The position numbers were made by a program, and so were the translations under genes. Below, piece after piece: positions 10,907 to 21,129 of a DNA stretch of 64,000 bases (position 1 is its first letter; every line of letters starts with the position of its first letter). Origin of the DNA: Platerodrilus igneus. Lineage: Eukaryota > Arthropoda > Insecta > Coleoptera > Lycidae. The stretch spans positions 12,255,001 to 12,319,000 of the forward strand of contig JARFIW010001739.1 in NCBI GenBank assembly GCA_036346225.1, given 5' to 3'. Under the pieces are notes generated by a model, which saw only the letters and a program-made list of their open reading frames with translations, ran no database searches and was not told where the DNA came from.

Positions 10907-11617
10907 TAATTTAAATATTTTTTGTGGTTAAGGGTTTTTATTTAATTTTATTTAAATCGTGCCACAGTGTTCCTATAGATTATTAACTACATCTTCAAAA
11001 CCTTTTTTTGCTAAAAAAAATACTTAACCTATATCCTTGTGTCTCCATGCGTAGGGTGCTGAACTATTAGGGATGACGTACCTTTTGCCATTCTCGCCCG
11101 ACAAACTACTTTTATTGATTAACTGTGTATAAAGCTGGTGTTTAGGACTCCGAATAGTTACCATGCTATGAATAATGACCCCAGAATTATTATTTACAAT
11201 ATCCTTAAAACTATAAACACCGATCCCCTCACAAGGCTATGTCTAATTCCCTTTTTTTTCGATGATGCAACATAATTTATATACAACTTTATTAAAACAA
11301 TATAGACATTTCATCTAACAATAAAATTCATTTCGAATAAAAACAACATTCTGTCGAGCGCATGTTAAATTGTTATCTTTGTGCAGTAGGCAATGACTTA
11401 AACCATCATTCTTTTGCAGTTGTTTTACTTATTTTTGTTTAACACAGATGTTAAACTAATAGAGCTATTATTAGGTAAAATCACCACTTCGCTATGCTCT
11501 CGGCTACCTAGGGTCGGCTACTTTTCCAAGGCCGTAATGACGCCATAGCCTTTTATAAATAAAGAGCAATGTAATACTATTATGAAATTTTTGTTCTGAC
11601 ATTATACATAACAAAAT

Positions 11618-12753
11618 TTAAAAATATTTAATACCAAGCATGGAGTCATTTAAACTTAATTTTAATAAAAAGTTATACACAGAAGACAGTCCTTTCTTTA
11701 TGTTTGTTGAAGAGGTTTTAATTTTATCTAATTTTATTCGCGGCTTAAAATTTAAATAGACACCCAAGCTCTCTATCTCCTTTTTTAGCCAATAGTTTGA
11801 TACATAGAAACCGTCTAGGTTTTCGAATTGCAAAATGTACCAAGTTTGTATCTATATATAAAGCATTTGATTCCACCGACAACCAGATACATTTCTTCGT
11901 GTAATTTATGCAGCTTGTGACAATCGCGGTTCTCCCAGTATATTCTGCATACGTAATCTTGTTAGCTTGATCGACTTCTTCTTGTCGGTATTGGAGGGAA
12001 TCCTAATTCTCCCACTCACTGCTGTGTAGTTGCATGTCTACCACTTTTGGGAATATATGGTCGTTATAAGTTGTAGGACCCTCTGTTTTAAATGATTCGA
12101 GAGGTTCTTTACTAGGCAAATACACAAAGTTTAGCAGAACCTTTTTGCGTGTGGTGTAGGCGAAGGTTACGAAACCCGCATTCCCTAGATCGTCTATGTT
12201 ATCTGCCATTTTAATAAATACGTTTTTAGAATAACCTTTTAAAAAGTATAAAGATTTAGTACCATCATTATCCGCAAGGACGCCTACATAACTAAAGAGT
12301 CGTTCTTACTAACCACAAATGCATACAGCTTGTAGAATCCGGATGTATCTAAGTCAGTCCATCGACACAAAATAATTTTTTAATTCTTCCTTATTTTCTC
12401 TAATAAGATGTTCTTTGTCTAACACACATTTGTATTGTTCACGTATTGTCGCAATGTTTTCTATGTAGTCCAACATTTGCTTTTTTGCATCCATTTTCTC
12501 TAATTCCAGTTGTCTTTTTCTTCCACTTACAGCGTATGGCGTGCATAATGGGGCAATTACCTTTAGCGTAAACGGATAGAGTTTACTACCAATATTGACG
12601 CGTTGTTGTACAACCTCTGCGAGAGTGTTAAGCATATTTATCAGCCACAATTGCGAAATGACTATTTCTTTTGAAATAGTAAAATATGGTGTTGCAGGTT
12701 GTGTAAAATATGTACTACCTGCTTTAATGTAGCACTTGGCGTACACCATGCAA
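11618..12753 (-). pseudogene. Unrecognised fold-back protein, copy A (middle and C-terminal part)
   Basis: Three frames in sequence (12749-12354, 12209-12003 and 11833-11618) together give the C-terminal two thirds of a protein I do not recognise. The order is CYIKAGSTYFTQPATPYFT, a lysine- and glutamate-rich helical stretch (RQLELEKMDAKKQ ... REQYKCVLDKEHL), SGFYKLYAFVVSKN in another frame, and MADNIDDLGNAGFVTFAYTT. Then follow YLPSKEPLESFKTEGPTTY, ENLDGFYVSNYWLKKEIE and the ending SLNDSMLGIKYF. Compared with copy C it has an extra stretch of about 340 bases (12310-12665) and is probably the more complete version of the middle. It is broken by stops and shifts. Confidence 0.6.
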
Positions 12754-12778
12754 AGGGGTTCCGCTAAACATTTTATAT

Positions 12779-13275
12779 TTGCCTAGTAAAGAACCTTTCG
12801 GATCATTTAAAACCGAGGGTCTTACAACCCATAACGACCAAATATTCCCAAAAGTAGTGGACATAGAACTATGCAAAAGTCAGTGGAAAAATAAGGATTC
12901 CCTCCAATACCGACAAGAAGAAGTCGATCAAACTAACAAGATACGTATGCGGGATATAGTGGGAGAGCAGCGATTAAAAGATTGTCACAAGCTGCAAAAA
13001 TTACACGAAGAAATGGATCCGGTTGTCGGTGGCATAAAATTTATATATAGAGACAAACTTCAGTACATTTTGCAATTTCGAAAACCTAGACGGTCTCTAT
13101 GTATCAAACTATGGGTTATAACAGGAGATAGAAGACTTGGGTATCGATTTGAATTTTAAGTTGCTAATAAAATTAGATAAAATTAAAACCACTGCAAACA
13201 AACATGCCTTCTGTGTATAACTTTGTATTAAAATTAAGTTTAAATGACTCCATGCTTGGCATTAAATATTTTTAA
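12779..13275 (+). pseudogene. Unrecognised fold-back protein, copy B (C-terminal part only)
   Basis: Begins with MPSKEPFGSFKTEGLTTH, the same segment as in copies A and C, and continues with DSLQYRQEEVDQTNKIRMRD and KDCHKLQKLHEEMD. It then loses frame near 13060; the remaining C-terminus down to the LNDSMLGIKYF end is visible in another frame to about 13275. It faces away from copy A, so the two form an inverted repeat centred near 12460. The apparent ATG of this piece is an internal codon, not a natural start. Confidence 0.6.
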
Positions 13276-13339
13276 ATTTTGTTATGTATAATGTCAGAAT
13301 AAAATTTTAGAATAGTTAACGCATATCTACGAGGAAAGT

Positions 13340-14998
13340 TCGGCCGATTTGTTTCCGCTAGGTATGGTGTTAAAGCTAAGTTTCCGTTTTCTCTGGAAAG
13401 CACTAACAAGATGGGCTAGAGAGTAAAAGAAATTATCGGAAAAGAAGGTATCGAAAGCATTAATAAAAAAATTTCAAAATCCTGTGTTCCGTACAAAATG
13501 GAACTAGCAGATGTCAAGTTGGAAACCTTATTGGAAGAACTACCAGATGTATTAGACGGACTAAAAAAAAAGATTATTACTATCGTTTTGATATGGATGT
13601 AACCCAAGATTTTGCTGGCATATTTAGCAAGATGGAGATGTGTAATTATTTAACTACTAACCATAACTTTTGCTACAAAAACGGATACGAAGGAAACTGC
13701 AATATTATAGTTGACAACGATAAAACTGACGGAATCGATTGTTTAACATGCCTAACAACCAATGCAAGAATTAAGATATACAACAAATTTGGCCAAAGAA
13801 CATGGTATTACGCGATTGGAAGCGATAATATGCACCTGTACAATTGGAAACTATGTCAGTGCGAAACAGGTGTATAATCCCTTAAAAGATTGTTGAACCT
13901 TAATGGAAGATAGTAAGTTATACTTCCTAAAGGTGCCAATGTACTCGGTGCCACTTGCCAAAGTGTGGAGTAAGCTATCGGACAAGCTGCAAAATAGCTG
14001 CTGTTTAGTGTATAATAACCTACTACAGTACCTGTATTGGAGGAATAGCAATACAACGAAATTGACTGGCTTGCAAATTAATTTGTCCAAAAAACCAGAG
14101 AAAAGGAACAAATTCATAAAGTATGTGTTTTCGGCTTTTAGTTTTAACTGTTTACCTGTAAATTGTTTGGAGATAGTAGAGGAGGAAGACAACCAAGATA
14201 AAATAAAAATCTTACACAAGTGCTACATTAAAACAGGTAGTACATATTTTACACAACCTACAACACCATATTTTACAATTCCAAAAGGAATAGTCAGATA
14301 TAGTAAGAAAGACTCTTTTAGTTATGTAGGCGTCCTTACGGAAAAGGATGGTACTAAATCCGTATACTTTTTAAAAGGTTATTCTAAAAACGTATTTATC
14401 AAAATGGCAGCTAACATAGACGATCTAAGGAATGCGGGTTTCGTAACCATGGCGTACATCACACGCAAAGGGTTCTTCTAAACATTGTACATTTGCCTAG
14501 TTAAGAACCTCTCGAATCATTTAAAACAGTGGGTCCTACAACTTATAACGATTATATATTCCCAAAAGTGGTAGACATGCAACTACGCAACAGCGAGTGG
14601 CAGAATAAGGATTCCCTCCAATACCGACAAGAAGAAGTAGATCAAGCTAACAAGATACCTATGCAGGATATACTGGGAGAGCCACGATTAAAAGATTGTC
14701 ACAAGCTGCAAAAATTACACGATTAAATGTATCTGGTTGTCGGTGGAATTAAATTTATATATAGAGACAAACTCGGTACATTTTGCAACTCGAAAACCTA
14801 GACGGTTTTTATGTATCAAACTATTGACTAGAAAAGGAGATAGAGGGCTTGGGTGTCGATTTAAATTTTAAGCCGCGAATAAAATTAGATAAAATTAAAA
14901 CCACTCCAACAAACATAAAGAAAGAACTTTTTTCTGTGTATTATTTTGTATTAAAATTAAGTTTAAATGACTCCATGCTTGGCATTAAATATTTTTAA
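13340..14998 (+). pseudogene. Unrecognised fold-back protein, copy C (longest)
   Basis: The only copy retaining the N-terminal side. Pieces in order are GKFGRFVSARYGVKAKFPF (13345-13400), a shifted stretch, then YYYRFDMDVTQDFAGIFSKM near 13573-13632 and CNYLTTNHNFCYKN. Next come ARIKIYNKF near 13770-13796 and, one frame over, HGITRLEA near 13808-13831. A long open part follows from 13903 to 14481 (PMYSVPLAKVWSKLSDKLQN ... NLSKKPEKRNKFIKYVFSAF). The C-terminal segments shared with A and B end near 14998. I do not recognise the family. The spacing of D-x-T-x-D-F, R-I-K-I-Y-N-K and I-T-R-L-E recalls replication-initiator proteins of the Rep_trans type, an analogy that is not proven. Confidence 0.6.
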
Positions 14999-15129
14999 AT
15001 TTGTTATGTATAATGTCAGAATAAAAATTTCAGAATAGTATTACATTGCTCTTTATTTATAAAAGGCTATGACGTCACCACGACCTTGGAAAAGTAGCCG
15101 AAACTAGGTAGCCAAGAACATAGCAAAAT

Positions 15130-16021
15130 TGTGATAGTTGGTTAAAGCATACGTCTTGGGTAGCGAAAAAAGCTTTTAAGGATGGGGTTAAATATAGATG
15201 AGCAAAAATTTAGAGGTTTTGGGGCCTTTAAAAAGTGTAACTTTGCAAGGGATGGTCCTATTTAAAATCTACTTACAGATTTGAATTCCTTAGAAAAGTC
15301 TAATATTAGTTGATACCAAACAAGATATATTTATCTTAAAAGAAACAAAAATAATCTTTAATATGTTCGTTAGAGGGCATGTATGTAAAACGATAACGGG
15401 TGATCGGATTTTAAATCTGTTTGCAGATTCGGATTTTGCTTAAAATTCTAGACTAATTTAAGCTATCGCATGGCTAAAAAAATTACAAGGACGGTCGGAT
15501 ATCGCTGGTGGTTAAGAAAATCTTACAATTGAAATACCGCTCTAGGGAGTGATGCTATATAAAAAAATTCCTAGAAATTCAGGTAGCTAAGAAAAATTTA
15601 AAATTAATTGACTCCAAACAAGATATATTTATCTTAAAAGAAACAAAAATGATTTTTTATATGTTTGATAGAGTGTATGTGTGTAAAACGGTAACGGATG
15701 GTCGGATTTAAAATCTGTTTGCAAATTAGGATTTTGCATAAAATTGTAGACTAATTTGATGTATCGCATGGCTAAAAAATTGTTAAGGACGGTCAGAAAT
15801 CGCTGCTGGTAAAAAATCTTAAAATTGGAATACCGCCTTAGGGAGTGATGCTATCTAAAAAATTCATAGAAATTCAAGTAGCTGTGAAAATCTAATATTA
15901 ATTGATACCAAACAAGATATATTTATCGCGAAAGATGAAATGGCTAGTCGAAGAAAATTATTTGGTCCAGGATGAGTGAGGAACTGAGTATGCTGAAGAA
16001 AAAGCTTCCTCTGTAATCCTT
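15130..16021. repeat. Right inverted arm with tandem units of about 300 bp
   Basis: Between about 15300 and 15950 a unit of roughly 300 bases is repeated twice and begins a third time. Each unit starts near a TTGA[TC][TA]CCAAACAAGATA phrase, followed by AGAAACAAAAAT, a run with GGTCGGATTT, then CGCATGGCTAAAAAA and AGGGAGTGATGCTAT. The copies differ by scattered substitutions. Subterminal tandem repeats inside inverted arms are typical of fold-back transposons. Confidence 0.7.
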
Positions 16022-16500
16022 CTATTTGTGTGCAATAGTCTAATCTAGGTTTACCTGTACCTCTCTTTTTTACTGTCTCTGCTTCTAATATTTTCCGCAC
16101 TATTCACCCTTGCCCTAGTACGTGACCTATCATCCCATCTCTCCTATTTTTTACTGTATTTCATACTTCTTCTACCATTTCTAGAACCTCTTGTCCTTAA
16201 CTTTGTCCATGATATCTTCCTCATACGCCTGCAGCACCACATTTCAAAGGCTTTATCTTTTTCGTGTCCGCTTCCCCTACTGTCAAAGTTTCACAGCAAT
16301 ACAGGTGCTGTGCTATACACATGTGCTTTCAGCAATCGTTTTCTTGTTTATATGTTTATTGTCTACAAGTAGTTGCTTTTTCTTGTTCAATGCAGCACGG
16401 CCTTGTGCTGACCTTTGTTTTATATCTTTTGCAATTTTCCCATCTTGCATTATATTTAGTTTAGTTATGAATTATGTAAAAATTATGAAAATAGAATAAA
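16022..16500 (-). mobile_element. RTE-type LINE, right half of the split copy
   Basis: Read on the minus strand it encodes the C-terminal region of an RTE-type ORF: a FEMWCWRRMRKISWT segment near 16250-16200, then RDDRSRT-like residues and a KPRLDYCTQI segment ending at the insertion point. The sequence resumes at 9157. The RT catalytic core is not present, so the copy is truncated upstream. A related and longer copy lies at 33716-35000. Confidence 0.7.
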
Positions 16501-16790
16501 CCTCAAAAAGTTATTAATAACACTGAAATAATTTAACTGACGCCAAAGAGAAGCCTCTTGCGAAATCTGTAACGTCTCTTTTTCCATTCCAGAAAATGTA
16601 TACATCAACGATTTAAGGTAATAATGTTTGGTTTCTTATGGTTTCCCGCGTTTCATACTATTGCGCAATCGTTTAATATAACATAATTACGCGACAAATT
16701 GTATCGAATACCAAACACGTTTACATGTGATACAATGATCAAATTTACAATATAAATGAAAGCAATGTATTCACTTAAATTGCACCTTAC

Positions 16791-16944
16791 AGTTATATCC
16801 CAGGGCCATCTCCTTGTGGATCGCATCACGCCATTGTTGAGTCCAAATTCTATCCGTCCATCCTTTATTGCTCGTACGTAGATAGAACGACAAGGATAAC
16901 CAGGTAGAAGGAACGATAGAAAGTAGAGATAAGAAACCTACCAC
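16791..16944 (-). CDS. Candidate host exon encoding a hydrophobic segment
   Basis: A 154-base open stretch is preceded on the minus strand by a strong acceptor, TCTCTTTTTTTTTCAG, and followed by a GTAAGG donor. It encodes VVGFLSLLSIVPSTWLSLSF, likely a membrane segment, then YLRTSNKGWTDRIWTQQWRD and AIHKEMALGYN. The peptide is not low-complexity and does not match any transposon protein I know. I do not recognise the gene. An internal exon of a membrane protein would fit, but chance cannot be excluded from one exon. Confidence 0.35.
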
Positions 16945-18471
16945 CTGAAAAAAAAAGAGACAGATACGCAACACCGGTAGATGTCATTAGCTTCAGATCT
17001 CGTAGTCTAATAGCGTCGTATCACACCGCGCGCACTTACGCCATTCACTCCGCGCCTGCGCATTCTTTTGCGCAAACGCAATTGTCCGGAATGACGGAAA
17101 TTGACAAGTTTATTTTAAATATTCGCGGGAACTTACTCACATATTTAAAAAATGTACATTGCCAAATTTGGAATGTAACAGGTTTTCAAAAAAAAGATAT
17201 TAGAAAAAATGACATTGAGCATGACTTAAATTGCTGTGAACATTAAAAATAGTATTTGACTTCAGAAGATTAATCCGCTAGTAGTAGAGCGCATATGTTG
17301 TAGGTTTCCTTTACGCTCAAGTGGTTGCATAAGTCACAATGAAGTATATACTGTAAAATAACAAAAATAAATTGGTTCGCTTCTGCTTATCATTTCCAAT
17401 ATGAGATACGTTTATAAGCGTTTATATTTTTCTCCTTTATTTGCATGTGTCCTCACAATTTTATACAAATTTATATTGTTTTGATTAGGGTAAGAACTTC
17501 GAATTTGCTATTATGAGAAAACGTTTTATGGAAACCAACCATGATAGATATAGTAGTCTAAAGGGAATATAGAGGGGAAAAATGATACGTCAGCTTTGAA
17601 GGTATAAAAGTTTCTAGTACTCTGCTGCTTGCCCTGAGATTTCCACAAAACAAGAAAGGAAGCAAAAACGCTTGATTGCAATTGGAAACGCTTTTTCGTA
17701 AGTACGTCTTAAGGTAGTTGGATTAGTCCCAACAGAAATCCCTCCCATCCGCTTGTTTGCAATTTATATGACGATTCAAAGTACATCTTACAAAACTCAG
17801 TCTGACGATTCAAATACGACTTATACCTTGGTAGTTTTATAGAATACGACGAACACATTGAGAGCTGCAGTTTCAGTTGCTTTATATATTGCTACTTTCT
17901 GTAAAAAAATTAAGTAATACGTCTCTGTGCAGCTTTCATAAATTCCAAATAAACGCTTTCCTTAAACGTTTTATAATATAGATAAACGAAATGGAACTAA
18001 TTTGTAAAGGAATTAGTCTGATTTTAAAAAGTTACTGGAAAGTTACATTTAAAATGCATCATAAACCTATGATTATAACAAGGACTGAAAGATTCTTTAA
18101 TGACTTCTCAATGTTTGTTTATTAAAATCTAGCGGGAAACTCCAAAAAGACTTAATCAGTGCTACCGGAAAACACTGTTACAACTATTAAAACAATATGT
18201 TAAGGACGAAAGGCATGAAAAAATCTGCAAACAAAATTAAAGTTAATATGGAGCTAGATTGCATATGGAGTAGGTAGTTTAAGTGAGAAACACTGGTACT
18301 CGTATTTTAGTGAAAAACTAAGTAAAACGATTGAAAGTAATAAATGAAGGAAAAGTATATATGATAAACATATCATTCTAGCTCAAAAGAAATATAACAG
18401 CATGAGTAAAATTTTTAAAATTGTCTTTTTTTGTTGTTAGAAAACTGGCATTCTGAAGATTGTCTATCTAC
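16945..18471. other. No gene recognised; GC-richer patch near 17010-17110
   Basis: The stretch holds no long frame or known repeat. Bases 17010-17110 are noticeably richer in CG dinucleotides than the surroundings and contain many GCGC and GCGCAA words. This could be a promoter or a relic of another repeat; I cannot tell which. Confidence 0.4.
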
Positions 18472-18475
18472 AACC

Positions 18476-19809
18476 TCCTACGTACCATGTCGTAGCCGAA
18501 AGAAAACGTTAATATACCAGACTAATTACCAATGCGGAGTAGGGAGGGGTTTCCTAGCAACACAAAAATAATACATCGCTAACGATTTTCTATTTACAAT
18601 AAAAAACCACAGATATAGAAATTTCTATCGTAACAGCAAAACAAAATTAACTAAGATTACTATTTAATAAAACAATTTTTCTCTATGTACAAATTCACTA
18701 ATTGTTCCACGAAGTTCGCAATTTGTAGCTAGCATGCAATAGATCTAATCAGTACCAAAAAGAATGACGCTGATACTTTCGTATAAGCGGATGGATTAAC
18801 TAAAAAAAAAACATTAAATTTAGAAACCTTTCTGGTAAGGATTTTACCATACATTTGTTATAACTCTAATCCAAAAAAAAGAATACTGCTGATACTTTCT
18901 TATAAGCAGATGGGTTAAGTACAAAAAGCAAAAACATTAAAATTCGAAACTTTTCTAGGATTTTAACAAACATTAGCGTATTTAATTTCAAATTGGGTTT
19001 ATCTCTGGGTACGTTAGAAAAGAAAAACAAGTCACATACATGTGTCGGGATACTTATCTTGTCAGCTCTTGGAAGTGAATGAACACAGCATCACCGCGGT
19101 AATCACTACCATACTACTACCGTAATTGAAACGGCGGTCTACATGCAAGAGCAGTTGATCTACATCAAGGAATAATAGGGCTACGCAATAAGCAATTTAG
19201 CCTCCAACTAAGAGCTAAAAAAAGGAAAATCTTACTAATATTAACAACTCAGGGGCGCTTACCGATACGCACCAAATCTACACATTTGATGGAGTAACAG
19301 AACGGGTAGTTTTTACAAGTGCATCAACGCACAAGCTGCGGAATCAAAGTTTAAAAGAGTTCAAAATAACACGAACTTGAAAAGCAAACATCCGCGTTTT
19401 CGAAGCGCGATTGAAACTGGAAAACACGGTTTAACGGAGAATAGTAGGATATATTATTTCGACAAATCTTTAGATGGAAACCCACTAGAACGCAATTATA
19501 CGTTATCGAAAGGTATAACGCGCTCACGGATACCTAAAACAGGATCTTGACTAATTAATTGTAGCATAAACATGTCGTTTCAAAACAACTATATTTACGT
19601 TGAGAAATTCTTAGAAAAAGTATTATTATTAATTATGCAGAAAGATTTAACAACGAATTGATCCCAACGGATACTGAATTAACAAGGGATTTGAGTTGAA
19701 AATTATGGTGAAGCGAGCTTATCTAAACAGGTATTGTTGGAGAATTTAATACTAGAAAAGGAATTTATGTAAATAAAATAACCAATTATTGCCGAAAATA
19801 AACGCAACA
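18476..19809 (-). repeat. 3' LTR of the gag-only element
   Basis: Aligns with 23276-24554 along its length. Shared landmarks are CTACGTACCATGTCGT at the low end and GATACTTTCGTATAAGC in the middle. This copy has about 75 bases near its 5' end (19735-19805) that the other LTR lacks. Confidence 0.8.
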
Positions 19810-19859
19810 AATCCCCCCATCAAAATTAATAGCTTGCGGTAGGAAAGCAAAAGTACGGG

Positions 19860-20625
19860 AGTGGGCAGTACCAAACAAAAAACAAAAAAAAACCAAACAA
19901 ACAAAAAGAAAACTTGCTTAAAACTAAAAGAAAACTCGTTACGAACACAAAAGAAGCCAAAAATAAAGAACCATCCAACAAAACAGAAAAAAAACTTTTA
20001 TCCTGCTCGAACCGCCAATAATAGAAACGGAGAAAGAAGAAGAAGAGGAAAATAGATGGGAAGACAGGTAATAAGTAATCAAGCAGGACTAAGGTGGAAA
20101 GGCCTCAGCACTGCGGAGTCGTCAACGGACGGATGTTTCTCAAAAGAAACAGTAAGGTTATCAACCTCCAAAGAAGAAAGAAACAAGGAAAAAAACCAAC
20201 AGTGCCAACCAAAACAGGACCCAAAGATCAAGCCTCAAGGATGTAAAGGAACAACAAGGGAAAACGAGAGGAAGAGAGGAGGAACGCTGTTAAAAGAAAC
20301 GATGTACTTTCAACTGTGGTACTCAAGAATCTTAACTGAAAAAACCAAAGAAAAAAATAGCTAACTATTCCTAGAGTCGACTAATTCGTGGCTTCCGAAA
20401 AAAGAAAAACGGACTGGAAAGCACCCACCACAGGAGCGGATGGACGAAACACAATCGGACCAGGGACCGACAGCAAGGAAGACCAGCAAAAGGATAGGGA
20501 AAGGAAAGTGGAACACAAAAAACGAAAAAAAAAGAAAAAACCAAAAAAAAAACACCAATACCAAGTATAAAACAAAAAAACCCTAAAAATCGCACAAAAG
20601 GAAATAGAACAAAATCCCAGGGTAG
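19860..20625. other. Strongly A/G-biased stretch inside the gag-only element
   Basis: The plus strand is overwhelmingly purine, above all A, for about 750 bases, so that chance frames are rich in Lys, Glu, Asn and Gln. On the transcribed (minus) strand this is a long pyrimidine stretch. I see no recognisable protein in any frame. Confidence 0.5.
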
Positions 20626-20635
20626 TTATGCATTA

Positions 20636-20730
20636 ATAGGTGTGTGCGTGTGCGTGCGTGTATGTGTGGGCGTGTAAGAAGTGCGTATGTATGTGTTATG
20701 CGTGTATAAAGTGTGCGTGTGTGTATGTGT
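20636..20730. repeat. Imperfect GTGTGC / GTGTAT microsatellite
   Basis: Alternating purine-pyrimidine repeat of GTGTGCGTGT and GTATGTGT words, about 95 bases, interrupted by a few point changes. Confidence 0.85.
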
Positions 20731-21129
20731 TGGACCGCTGTAGTCGCCTCTCACGACAAGCAGGTCGTACCATGGGATATTTTCTATTCCCGGGCCCACA
20801 CGGGTGAAAGAAAAAAAAGGAGAACCAAGTAAAACAGGGAAGTAAAGCGAAATCGTAACGTCCAAAAATCAAAACCTAAGGCGAGCAAAGTCGGCATAAG
20901 AATCTGGGGCACGAGGACTACATATTGAACTTAAGGAATTTACACCGTCAGAAGGAGAACGAAACGAGATCAAGAACAATAGGAGTATGCCGACATACAT
21001 CTTCCAGTTTGGAAGGAGCATAAAATAATGTCTGCCTTTGTTGGTCAGTTTTCTGCCAAAGAGGAACAGCAGGGGATGTAGTAGTTGTAGTACACGGTAT
21101 AGGAGATGGCAAGGATAGTTTAGAAAACT

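Larger units (their letters stand above)
10147..10983 (+). mobile_element. Truncated Penelope-like retroelement
   Basis: An 840-base insertion bounded by near-identical 16-base copies of the target (10131-10146 and 10984-10999, both reading TAACT[C/A]CATCTTCAAA). Just inside both ends is the same roughly 18-base sequence in inverted orientation: AAATAAAATTAAATAAAAA at the left and its complement near 10930-10951. It encodes only the C-terminus of the Penelope polyprotein, including the GIY-YIG endonuclease, followed by a 3' region with a hammerhead-ribozyme motif. The RT domain is missing, as expected of a 5'-truncated copy. It is nested inside the fold-back element. Confidence 0.8.
9158..16021. 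mobile_element. 6.9-kb fold-back element with unknown gene in three partial copies
   Basis: A composite element bounded by inverted arms. The tips share AAGGAT[A/T]ACAG (9166 rightwards; 16021 leftwards). The arms match over several hundred bases (left 9158-9770, right 15130-16021), and the right arm holds tandem repeats of about 300 bases. Inside are three partial copies of one unrecognised coding sequence: 11618-12753 minus, 12779-13275 plus and 13340-14998 plus. The first two face away from each other, making a long internal palindrome. The flanks CTATCTGT and CTATTTGT look like an 8-bp target duplication with one mismatch, although eight extra bases precede the left tip. A Penelope-like element is nested in the left half. 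I could not assign it to a known superfamily. Confidence 0.7.

Noticed and set aside
13851..14219. Minus-strand open frame of 122 codons
   Set aside because: Antisense shadow of the better supported plus-strand fold-back protein copy C.
20381..20595. Phe-rich open frames on the minus strand
   Set aside because: They are shadows of the A-rich plus strand (TTT codons) and show no domain.
20740..20810. Conserved-looking phrase with TCGCCTCTCACGAC and GGGCCCACACGGG
   Set aside because: It resembles a phrase I associate with several arthropod repeats, but I could not assign it to a family or feature from this window alone.
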